Assembly (NCBI RefSeq): GCF_923079645.1
Contig: NZ_CAKLPY010000001.1
Span: forward strand, 2,066,001-2,130,000
DNA: 64,000 bases
Direction of reading: 5' to 3'
Source: Emticicia aquatica
Lineage (GTDB): Bacteria > Bacteroidota > Bacteroidia > Cytophagales > Spirosomataceae
In this document: positions 1 through 6,608 of the stretch, piece by piece
Layout: every line of letters starts with the position of its first letter
How positions within the stretch are numbered: position 1 is the first letter of the stretch
The notes under the pieces: model-generated
The model's input: only the letters and a program-made list of their open reading frames with translations
Told to the model about the DNA's origin: nothing
Database searches by the model: none
Made by a program: the position numbers and the translations under genes

Positions 1-230
1 CTTTCTCCACCACAAAATTGACTAAATAACGTATTTTTGATAAGAAATTTTACAGGTAAACCTAATTTTAATATTAATTTTATAAAAAAAGTTCCTATCT
101 TTACGAGCCAATTTTGATTCATCATTGCAAATATTAAGTATGTTTTACGTAACTTACTATTTGATTGGTGAGCAAAGGCAACTGATGTATCCTCGAAACT
201 AAGTATATGATGCTGCGAAGCAGTTTCCAT
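1..230 (-). CDS. Proline dehydrogenase family protein (N-terminal part, cut by window edge)
   Basis: The reverse strand reads an uninterrupted 76-codon frame from an ATG at 230 to the left edge, beginning METASQHHILSFEDTSVAFA and ending near SQFCGGE. The spacing of F-x-D-T-x-x-A-F, an LV-x-x-G helix and the final QFCGGE matches the start of Bacteroidota proline dehydrogenases, which oxidise proline to pyrroline-5-carboxylate with FAD. The catalytic barrel lies outside the window, so no active-site residue can be checked. It is divergent from the DAHP synthase gene, with about 180 AT-rich bases between them. Family assignment is from N-terminal similarity only. Confidence 0.72.
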   Translation of the reverse strand, partial: METASQHHILSFEDTSVAFAHQSNSKLRKTYLIFAMMNQNWLVKIGTFFIKLILKLGLPVKFLIKNTLFSQFCGGE

Positions 231-410
231 ATTATTTGTTATTAAAATTTTATAAAGTATTTAGTTTTGTTGATGATTTGTACTTTTTCAATATGAAACG
301 TTAATTAGTTATTGAATCAACTTGAAATCGAGTGCAAATATATTACATTTAAAGAGTATTTTTTTTGATTTTTTTATAAAAGCGAATCATATCGCTCCTT
401 TAATTAACTA

Positions 411-1505
411 ATGAAAGCAAATTTAGACGTACTTCCTCTTAGCAGTTGGATTGATACCGCAGGGAAGCCATTGATTATCGCTGGGCCATGTAGTGCCGAG
501 ACCGAAGAACAAGTTTCGGAAACCGTTTCACGCATTGCCAAAGAAGGCTACGCACACGTAATACGTGCAGGTGTTTGGAAACCTCGAACTCGTCCAGGTA
601 GTTTTGAAGGTATGGGAGAAGCAGCTTTGCCTTGGTTAGCAGCGATGAAAAAAGAAACTGGCTTACCTATTGCAGTAGAAGTTGCTACGCCTCAACATAT
701 CGAATTGGCATTGAAATATGGCATTGATATTCTTTGGATTGGTGCAAGAACAACCGTAAATCCATTCAATGTACAAGATTTAGCGGATGCCTTGAAAGGA
801 GTTGATGTACCAGTATTGATTAAAAATCCAGTAAATCCAGATTTGGCTTTGTGGGTTGGTGCTTTTGAGCGTATTGCTGGAGCGGGTATCAAGAAAATGG
901 CGGCAATTCACCGTGGTTTTTCTAATGCTCAAGAAACAAAATTCCGTAACTCACCAATGTGGCAATTAGCGGTTGAGTTGAAAACGTTATTTCCACAATT
1001 ACCAATGATTGGTGACCCAAGTCACATGGCCGGAAAACGTGCTTATTTGTATGAATTAGCTCAACGTGCGTTAGATTTGAATTATGATGGTTTAATTATT
1101 GAATCTCATCGTAATCCAGACGAAGCTTGGTCTGATGCTTCTCAACAATTAACGCCAGAAGCTTTGGGCGAAATGTTGCGTTCATTAGAAATCCGTAAAC
1201 CATCTTATGGCGAAGATTTCCAAAGTGAATTAGACCAATTACGTCAAAAAATTGATAATATCGACCGTGAATTATTAGAAGTTTTAGCAGCACGTATGGC
1301 TGTTGTTGAAAAACTAGGCGAATATAAACGTGAAAATAATGTAGCTGTTTTACAACTTGACCGTTGGAAACAATTACACAATAGTCGTGCAGATTTGGGT
1401 AAAAAATTAAACCTTTATCCTGAATTAGTTGAAGAAATGTTCAAATTGATTCACATGGAGTCTATCCGTAAACAAACGGAAGTAATGAACCAACAACCTG
1501 CTTAA
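411..1505 (+). CDS. Bifunctional DAHP synthase / chorismate mutase
   Basis: This is a 364-residue fusion. Residues about 1-260 form a KDO8P/DAHP-synthase type TIM barrel: IAGPCSAE near residue 23, then KPRTRPGSFEG, LWIGARTTVNPF, LIKNPVNPD, IHRGFS and DPSHMAGKR. Residues about 270-355 form an AroQ-type all-helical chorismate mutase (LRQKIDNIDRELLEVLAARM, then a conserved KLGEYK helix). The enzyme joins PEP and erythrose-4-phosphate in the first shikimate-pathway step and also converts chorismate to prephenate, which suggests feedback control through the mutase domain. This domain order is common in Bacteroidota. The gene stands alone and is followed by a strong terminator. Confidence 0.95.
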   Translation: MKANLDVLPLSSWIDTAGKPLIIAGPCSAETEEQVSETVSRIAKEGYAHVIRAGVWKPRTRPGSFEGMGEAALPWLAAMKKETGLPIAVEVATPQHIELALKYGIDILWIGARTTVNPFNVQDLADALKGVDVPVLIKNPVNPDLALWVGAFERIAGAGIKKMAAIHRGFSNAQETKFRNSPMWQLAVELKTLFPQLPMIGDPSHMAGKRAYLYELAQRALDLNYDGLIIESHRNPDEAWSDASQQLTPEALGEMLRSLEIRKPSYGEDFQSELDQLRQKIDNIDRELLEVLAARMAVVEKLGEYKRENNVAVLQLDRWKQLHNSRADLGKKLNLYPELVEEMFKLIHMESIRKQTEVMNQQPA

Positions 1506-1527
1506 TTTTTAGCAAGTTTATTAATAG

Positions 1528-1562
1528 AAAAAGCATCAGTTTTATCGCTGATGCTTTTTTGT
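1528..1562 (+). terminator. Rho-independent terminator of the DAHP synthase gene
   Basis: The arms GCATCAG (1533-1539) and CTGATGC (1548-1554) form a hairpin flanked by A and T runs, 23 bases after the stop codon. The trailing T run is on the + strand. Confidence 0.85.
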
Positions 1563-1580
1563 TTTTAGAAAGGTAATTTA

Positions 1581-1898
1581 TCAATGAAAATACTTCCACA
1601 TTTTCATTTTGAAAAAAAGCTGTTTAGTTTGACGGCTCATTGCATCCATATTTATTTCTCTATTGAAACAAATAGATGTTTGTGAGGATAATAGAAAAAA
1701 ACAATCTCGTTTTTTAGAAATATATTGTAAGAATAAAGGCTTATTTTGGTCAAATAGAACTGGAACTTTCATACTTTGTTCCGAATTTTTGTGCTTAATT
1801 GAAGGAAGAAATGATGAATGTAAACGATAAATATCTGTTTGAGCAAAAATAAAAGTTGAGTAAAACATTAATCCAAAGATAAAAGTAGCTCTTTTCAT
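1581..1898 (-). CDS. Small secreted protein of unknown function
   Basis: This 105-residue frame begins with a clear signal peptide (MKRATFIFGLMFYSTFIFAQ, probable cleavage after FA-Q). The mature part is rich in Lys, Phe and Ser and has two cysteines (near residues 66 and 77). I recognise no domain. The signal peptide argues for a real gene; the short length and AT-rich setting argue for caution. It is convergent with the DAHP synthase gene. A second overlapping minus-strand frame at 1795-1986 lacks such features and was not kept. Confidence 0.6.
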   Translation of the reverse strand: MKRATFIFGLMFYSTFIFAQTDIYRLHSSFLPSIKHKNSEQSMKVPVLFDQNKPLFLQYISKKRDCFFLLSSQTSICFNREINMDAMSRQTKQLFFKMKMWKYFH

Positions 1899-2052
1899 GG
1901 GATAAGAATATTTGTTTTATTTGAATAACGTCAAATTCGGAGCAAAATTTTAAAAGTATTAATAAACGACTATTGTAATGAAGCATTTTTTAATTCACTA
2001 ATAATCAATGGTTTATCTCTAATACTTTTTCTTTTTTATTATATTTTATCCG

Positions 2053-2094
2053 ATTATGTAATTATTTAATTACATAATTACATAATTACATAAT
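2053..2094. repeat. 12-bp inverted repeat running into an 8-bp tandem repeat
   Basis: ATTATGTAATTA (2053-2064) and TAATTACATAAT (2067-2078) form a perfect inverted repeat with a 2-base centre. The right arm continues as three perfect copies of TACATAAT (2071-2094). The block ends about 22 bases before the -7 box of the methyltransferase gene, so it could hold a regulator site or be a slippage-prone tract upstream of the promoter. Confidence 0.7.
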
Positions 2095-2115
2095 TTAGAA
2101 TTCTTATTTCTTCAC

Positions 2116-2123
2116 TAACTTTG
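2116..2123 (+). promoter_or_regulatory. Bacteroidota-type -7 promoter box (TAACTTTG)
   Basis: TAACTTTG fits the TAnnTTTG consensus exactly and lies 19 bases before the GTG start of the methyltransferase gene. No clear TTG -33 element is present at the usual spacing. Confidence 0.6.
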
Positions 2124-2142
2124 CAAAAAAAACAACAATCAA

Positions 2143-2919
2143 GTGAGTAAATACGCAACAACCGAAATAACCAGTGCCGAAATTCCATCGGATAACCCTG
2201 TTCATCAACGTTTATATTTTCCGTATGTAGAGGCGGCAAAAATTATTCATGGAAATGTTTTAGAATTGGGCTGTGGCTGGGGTCGTGGCGTAGAAACACT
2301 CATAGAAAAATGTGAAAATTACACTGGTCTCGACAAAAACCAACCTTTGATTGACCAACTTCAAGCTGCCTATCCGAAACATACTTTTCGTACAGCAGAT
2401 TTGCCGCACCTTTCTGCTTTTCAAGATAATACTTTTGATTTTGTAGTGACGTTTCAAGTTATCGAACATATTCAGGATGACCATAAGTTTTTGTCAGAGA
2501 TTGCAAGAGTTTTGAAACCTAACGGCAAAGTTTTACTAACAACTGTTAATCGCCCTTATTCATTAAGTCGAAATCCATGGCATATTCGTGAATATGACAC
2601 GCAGGAATTACGTACATTGATGCAAAATTATTTCTCTAAAGTAGAAACAATGGGTGTTGGAGGAAACCAAAAAGTATGGGATTATTACGAAGAAAATAAG
2701 CAATCGGTCAATAAAATTATGCGTTTTGATATTTTTGATTTGCAACACCGATTACCCGCTTGGATGCTCCGCGTTCCTTACGAATTTTTGAATCGTTTCA
2801 ACAGAAATAAATTAATGGCCGAAACAGGGAGTTTAGCCGCTTCAATTGATGTAACTGACTTTCATGTATCAAATGAACCTGAGAAATGCATTGACTTCTT
2901 TTTTGTAGCAACTAAGTAG
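2143..2919 (+). CDS. Class I SAM-dependent methyltransferase
   Basis: This 258-residue cytosolic protein has a Methyltransf_11-like core. Motif I is VLELGCGWGRGVETL (near residue 40), the acidic motif II is the YTGLDKNQ segment, and motif IV/post-I is FDFVVTFQVIEHIQDD (near 97-112), followed by the LKPNGKVLLTTVN strand. The substrate cannot be read from the sequence. The start is GTG at 2143, chosen because TAACTTTG lies just upstream and the protein begins naturally there (MSKYATTEI). It is monocistronic in appearance, with about 100 bases to the next gene. It could act on lipid, quinone or a small molecule; the family is certain, the role is not. Confidence 0.85.
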   Translation: MSKYATTEITSAEIPSDNPVHQRLYFPYVEAAKIIHGNVLELGCGWGRGVETLIEKCENYTGLDKNQPLIDQLQAAYPKHTFRTADLPHLSAFQDNTFDFVVTFQVIEHIQDDHKFLSEIARVLKPNGKVLLTTVNRPYSLSRNPWHIREYDTQELRTLMQNYFSKVETMGVGGNQKVWDYYEENKQSVNKIMRFDIFDLQHRLPAWMLRVPYEFLNRFNRNKLMAETGSLAASIDVTDFHVSNEPEKCIDFFFVATK

Positions 2920-2988
2920 TTGTTTTTGTTGCGAGTTGTTTAAATTGCTAAAAATAAAAATACGATGATTCGTATCTAGCTTAAAATA

Positions 2989-2996
2989 TAAATTTG
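2989..2996 (+). promoter_or_regulatory. Bacteroidota-type -7 box upstream of hemW
   Basis: TAAATTTG matches TAnnTTTG and ends 23 bases before the TTG start of hemW. It supports a separate promoter for hemW and the short leader used to choose that start. Confidence 0.5.
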
Positions 2997-3019
2997 CAAC
3001 AAAACTCTGCCATAAAACT

Positions 3020-4195
3020 TTGCACCTTTATCTACACATACCTTTCTGCCGTCGAGCTTGTCATTACTGTGATTTTCATTTCAGCACAAATCTGATGTTG
3101 AAAACAACCGTTGTCGAATCTATTTGTAAAGAAATTGAATTACAAGCCGATTACCTCAAAAATAAGCATTTAGAAACCATTTACTTTGGTGGTGGAACTC
3201 CTTCCCTACTTAACATGAATGAATTGTACGACATTTTTGAGACAATTAAAAGGTTTTACACTTTTGCCGACGACATAGAAATAACAATGGAAGCCAATCC
3301 TGATGATATTACAAGAGATAGATTGGCTATTTTACAAAGGTTTGGTTTTAATCGTTTGAGTATCGGCATTCAGTCATTCGACGATAACCACTTGAAATAC
3401 CTAAACCGCATCCATAATTCACAAAATGCGGAGGATTGTGTGCATCTGGCTCAAGAAATGGGTTTTGAGAACCTCACAATTGATTTAATTTATGGCATTC
3501 ATCCATTGTTGACACTGCCTAAAAAAGAAAAAAAAACAGACTCGGCATTTACACACGGTGTTCATCAAATTTGGCAACGAGATTTAGAAAAAGCCATTTC
3601 GCTGAATGTACCTCATATTTCCTCTTATTGCCTCACAATTGAACCCAAAACAGTTTTTGGCAAATGGTTACAAATCAACAAGATTCCGCCGATTGATGAA
3701 GAGTTTGCGTCTCAACAATTTGATATTTTGGTCAATACTTTAGCAGAATCTGGCTATGAACAATATGAGATTTCTAATTTTTGTAGAGATAATCGCTATT
3801 CAAAGCATAATACTTCGTACTGGAAACGCCATGAATATCTAGGTGTTGGTCCGTCTGCTCATTCATTCAATGGGGAGTCTCGCCAATTTAATGTATCGAA
3901 TAATCCAGCTTATATCAAAGCACTTTCGCTTGGGCAAGTACCCGCCGATTTTGAGATTTTAACTCCTGAAGAAAAAGTAAACGACTACATTATGACTGGC
4001 TTACGCACCAAATGGGGCTGTAATCTACTAGAAATCGACAAGTTAGTTGGTCAAAAATGGATAAAATCTAATGAAGAAGTACTACGCCAAAATATCTCTC
4101 TGAATTTCTTAAAACTTGATAACCATCTACTTACTCTCACACAAAAAGGAAAATTATTCGCCGATAAAATTGCAAGCGATTTGTTCTTGGTATAA
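3020..4195 (+). CDS. hemW: Radical SAM heme chaperone HemW
   Basis: This 391-residue radical SAM protein has the HemW/HemN-like pattern: HIPFCRRACHYC (CX3CX2C cluster motif, residues about 7-18) followed by DFHF, then YFGGGTPSLL, MEANPDD, FGFNRLSIGIQSF and NRIHNSQNA, with the WKRHEYLGVGPSAHS segment later. HemW proteins bind heme and a 4Fe-4S cluster and deliver heme to partner proteins; they lack CPDH activity. The start is TTG at 3020, because no ATG occurs in frame between it and the upstream stop at 2966 and the protein begins there just before the conserved strand. After DLIYGI the usual G-x-P-G-x-T motif is replaced and a charged insert (LPKKEKKTDSAF) of about 18 residues appears. Confidence 0.9.
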   Translation: MHLYLHIPFCRRACHYCDFHFSTNLMLKTTVVESICKEIELQADYLKNKHLETIYFGGGTPSLLNMNELYDIFETIKRFYTFADDIEITMEANPDDITRDRLAILQRFGFNRLSIGIQSFDDNHLKYLNRIHNSQNAEDCVHLAQEMGFENLTIDLIYGIHPLLTLPKKEKKTDSAFTHGVHQIWQRDLEKAISLNVPHISSYCLTIEPKTVFGKWLQINKIPPIDEEFASQQFDILVNTLAESGYEQYEISNFCRDNRYSKHNTSYWKRHEYLGVGPSAHSFNGESRQFNVSNNPAYIKALSLGQVPADFEILTPEEKVNDYIMTGLRTKWGCNLLEIDKLVGQKWIKSNEEVLRQNISLNFLKLDNHLLTLTQKGKLFADKIASDLFLV

Positions 4196-4215
4196 AAATT
4201 TAAATAATCGTTTTT

Positions 4216-4989
4216 CTACTTAGCAAATCTTTTCACCAAAAACCTCATCAACAAATTCAGTAAAATATTTACCAAAAATCCTAATCCAAAGGCAATAGCA
4301 ATTGGGTAAATCGGCAATAAAATTGCTTGTAAATACAAAAAAGAAGCAAAACCTATAAAGCCCGTTAGCATTCCTCTCAAAATAATTGAAGTACCATAAG
4401 CACCTTGTGTATAGTGCGTAAAAGCAGATAAAATAGCTGTAATAATGGGAAAAGGCGTCAATATTCCACTCCAAGTTGGACCAAGAATTTTGGCTAAATA
4501 TGTAATAAGGGCAACAAAAACCGTGATAATAATCATTCTTAAATAAATATCATATTTCAATGTTTGGTTAAGGCTCGCTTTTTTTTCCAATATTGGAAAA
4601 ATGCCAAGTCCAATCAAACTCAAAGCAATTGTTGAAGCAAACCACGCATTCAAACCCATCAATGCCTCAATACAATTAAGTAATAAAGTGGTGGTCAAAA
4701 ATGCCAAATAAGCCAATAACAAACTTAAGTACCATTTGAATTTGATAGCCGAATAAATGTATGCAAAGCAAAAAGCAAGCACACCAATAATGCCAATCAT
4801 TACTCCTTTGATGCTATTAACAGTAAAATCCACTCCTTGTTCGAGTGTAAAGAACAACATAATCGGTCCTGCTATCCAAGGTAAACTTGCAATCATTCCA
4901 CCGACTAAATTCCCCCATTTTTTACTCGCTAATGTAACACCACCAATCACAATTGGCATCATTATCAATTTAATCAATAAAGTATTCAT
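4216..4989 (-). CDS. Polytopic membrane protein (GlpM/DUF3147-like)
   Basis: This is a 257-residue hydrophobic protein with about eight membrane segments. Two similar segments, GGMIASLPWIAGPIM in the first half and SGILTPFPIITAILSAFTH in the second, suggest an internal duplication. The motif G-(I/L)-x-x-x-P-x-x resembles the GlpM/DUF3147 membrane family, but this match is weak and made by eye. The start is the ATG at 4989; a TTG five codons upstream is less likely. It is transcribed in the same direction as the M24 peptidase but separated from it by a strong terminator, so it probably has its own promoter. Function unknown. Confidence 0.75.
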   Translation of the reverse strand: MNTLLIKLIMMPIVIGGVTLASKKWGNLVGGMIASLPWIAGPIMLFFTLEQGVDFTVNSIKGVMIGIIGVLAFCFAYIYSAIKFKWYLSLLLAYLAFLTTTLLLNCIEALMGLNAWFASTIALSLIGLGIFPILEKKASLNQTLKYDIYLRMIIITVFVALITYLAKILGPTWSGILTPFPIITAILSAFTHYTQGAYGTSIILRGMLTGFIGFASFLYLQAILLPIYPIAIAFGLGFLVNILLNLLMRFLVKRFAK

Positions 4990-5002
4990 GGTGCAAGAAA
5001 AC

Positions 5003-5043
5003 AAAAAAACTTGTTACAACAATCAATAATTGTAACAAGTTTT
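5003..5043 (-). terminator. Terminator of the M24 peptidase gene
   Basis: A perfect 14-bp stem, AAAACTTGTTACAA (5006-5019) with TTGTAACAAGTTTT (5030-5043), is followed on the minus strand by a T run (the complement of 5003-5009). It lies between the M24 peptidase stop and the membrane protein start. Confidence 0.85.
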
Positions 5044-5065
5044 GGAAATCTGTAATGGTAAAATT

Positions 5066-6433
5066 TTATTTCACCGCATTCAATACTCTTGGAATTGGAA
5101 TTATTTCAGTTTGACGGCCATCAATGTATCGGAAACCCTTTTCATCAAAAAAACCATCTTCTTCCAGCATGATTCTGACTGTTTTCTTCCATTCGGCCAA
5201 TTCTACGGAAGCATTTAATTCGATTGAATAGGCCGTATTTAAGTTTAATGGGTAATCACCGCTACCGATTGTTTTGCCTTGATTGTCCCACATACCAATT
5301 GTCGGGCCAGCGGCGTGACCATGATTACCAATTGGATGTGTATAAATCGTTCCTTTTAAACCTTGTTTTTTTGATTGTTCGAGAGCTTTTGCCAAGATTT
5401 CATTACCCGACATTCCAGCTTTAAAATTATTTGTTAAGCAATTTTGTACTTCATTTCCTTGTTTAAACGCATTTTTCAAAAAATCTGGCACTTCGCTTTC
5501 ACCCGCTCGAAGCACATAAGCGTGTTGTTGCTGGTCAGTATTAAGACGTAAATAAGTAATGCCAAAATCGCAATGTAATAAATCACCTGCCATGATTACT
5601 TGTTTTTGTGGACGTTTGGAAAAAGTACGTAAGTGGTCGAAATTTTCGGGGTCATACCGTTGAATGTCAACGGTTGGATGAAACCACGTTTCTAAACCTA
5701 AATCGGTTACTCGCTGACGCATCCACCAAACAACATCATCAGTTGTAGTTATACCAGGTTGAATAACTCTATCTGAAAATGCTTCTTGAATAATTTCGTG
5801 TGAAATACGGCAGATTTGTTGATAAATCGCCATTTCTCGTTCGGTGCGGGTTTCAAGCCAATTAACCGCTAAATTTGATGCAGAAACCACCCGATTATGA
5901 AACTCAGCAGGTAATTTATCCATAAATTCTTTTTGTTCAGTAAAAGTTAGGCCATCAGCATGTGCATAATATTTCGAGAAATTCAAGCCTATTTTTTTGG
6001 GATTTTTATCTTTAATGGTTTTTATTAAAGCATCCCATTGGTCAGGACTGGTATTCAAATCCCATTCACCTTTGAGCAAATTTCCAACATCATAGCGGGC
6101 AATTGCGTAGCGTTCGACCCCTCCTTTTTCACCTTCAGGCGGCGTTCCGCTGTCAAAGAAAACCATAATTGTACGCCTACGTGCAGAAAGCCATACGGCA
6201 GGCAACATCGTTTTCATTACAGGATCTTCGTTATATTCTCTCGAAATAATAATCCACATATCGATACCTTCTTTTCGCATCAATTTGGGTAAAAGATTAG
6301 TCATTTTATCTTCTAAAAGTTCATCAATAACGTTTGCACGTTCTCTTTCAGAAAGAATTTTTGGGGTAGAAATTTGTGAAAAACTAAAAAAACCAGAGAG
6401 TCCAAAGAGTAAAAATAACAGCGTTTTTTTCAT
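5066..6433 (-). CDS. Secreted Xaa-Pro aminopeptidase-like protein (M24 family)
   Basis: This 455-residue protein starts at the ATG at 6433 with a signal peptide (MKKTLLFLLFGLSGFFSFSQ); the frame extends 15 codons upstream without lipoprotein or other features. An N-terminal creatinase-like domain (about 20-190) is followed by a pita-bread M24 domain. Likely metal ligands are the Asp in LLHCDFGITY, an Asp in the LNTDQQQH segment, His in HPIGNHGHAAG, Glu in YSIELNASV, and Glu near the C-terminal GRQTEI. The second aspartate lies in LNTDQ rather than the usual S-D-x-T-R, so the site is slightly atypical. It is expected to cleave X-Pro peptides in the periplasm or outside the cell. It is divergent from the TonB receptor at 6609. 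Confidence 0.85.
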   Translation of the reverse strand: MKKTLLFLLFGLSGFFSFSQISTPKILSERERANVIDELLEDKMTNLLPKLMRKEGIDMWIIISREYNEDPVMKTMLPAVWLSARRRTIMVFFDSGTPPEGEKGGVERYAIARYDVGNLLKGEWDLNTSPDQWDALIKTIKDKNPKKIGLNFSKYYAHADGLTFTEQKEFMDKLPAEFHNRVVSASNLAVNWLETRTEREMAIYQQICRISHEIIQEAFSDRVIQPGITTTDDVVWWMRQRVTDLGLETWFHPTVDIQRYDPENFDHLRTFSKRPQKQVIMAGDLLHCDFGITYLRLNTDQQQHAYVLRAGESEVPDFLKNAFKQGNEVQNCLTNNFKAGMSGNEILAKALEQSKKQGLKGTIYTHPIGNHGHAAGPTIGMWDNQGKTIGSGDYPLNLNTAYSIELNASVELAEWKKTVRIMLEEDGFFDEKGFRYIDGRQTEIIPIPRVLNAVK

Positions 6434-6497
6434 GATGAAGCTAGGAGAAATGAATGATAAAAAATAAATAAACACCAATATTATTGCATTTTAAAGC

Positions 6498-6505
6498 CAA
6501 AGATA
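6498..6505 (-). promoter_or_regulatory. -7 box for the M24 peptidase gene
   Basis: The complement of CAAAGATA reads TATCTTTG, an exact TAnnTTTG match, 64 bases upstream of the ATG at 6433. It faces away from the TonB receptor promoter at 6559. Confidence 0.55.
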
Positions 6506-6558
6506 AATCGCACAATGCTAAAATTGACTATTTTCTAAAAAATATTCAAAGATTTTTA

Positions 6559-6566
6559 TACTTTTG
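6559..6566 (+). promoter_or_regulatory. -7 box for the first TonB receptor
   Basis: TACTTTTG matches TAnnTTTG, 42 bases before the ATG at 6609. No convincing -33 element is seen. Confidence 0.5.
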
Positions 6567-6608
6567 AAAACATTCCACTGAAATACAGATTCTAGCTATT
6601 CATATCTA

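Noticed and set aside
692..1293. Minus-strand frames inside the DAHP synthase gene
   Set aside because: They lie opposite a clear enzyme frame, have no signal or domain and are shadows of the coding strand.
1795..1986. Second small minus-strand frame overlapping the secreted protein
   Set aside because: No signal peptide or domain and a different phase from the better-supported 1581-1898 frame.
2071..2094. CRISPR-like repeat
   Set aside because: The three 8-base units are directly adjacent with no spacers.
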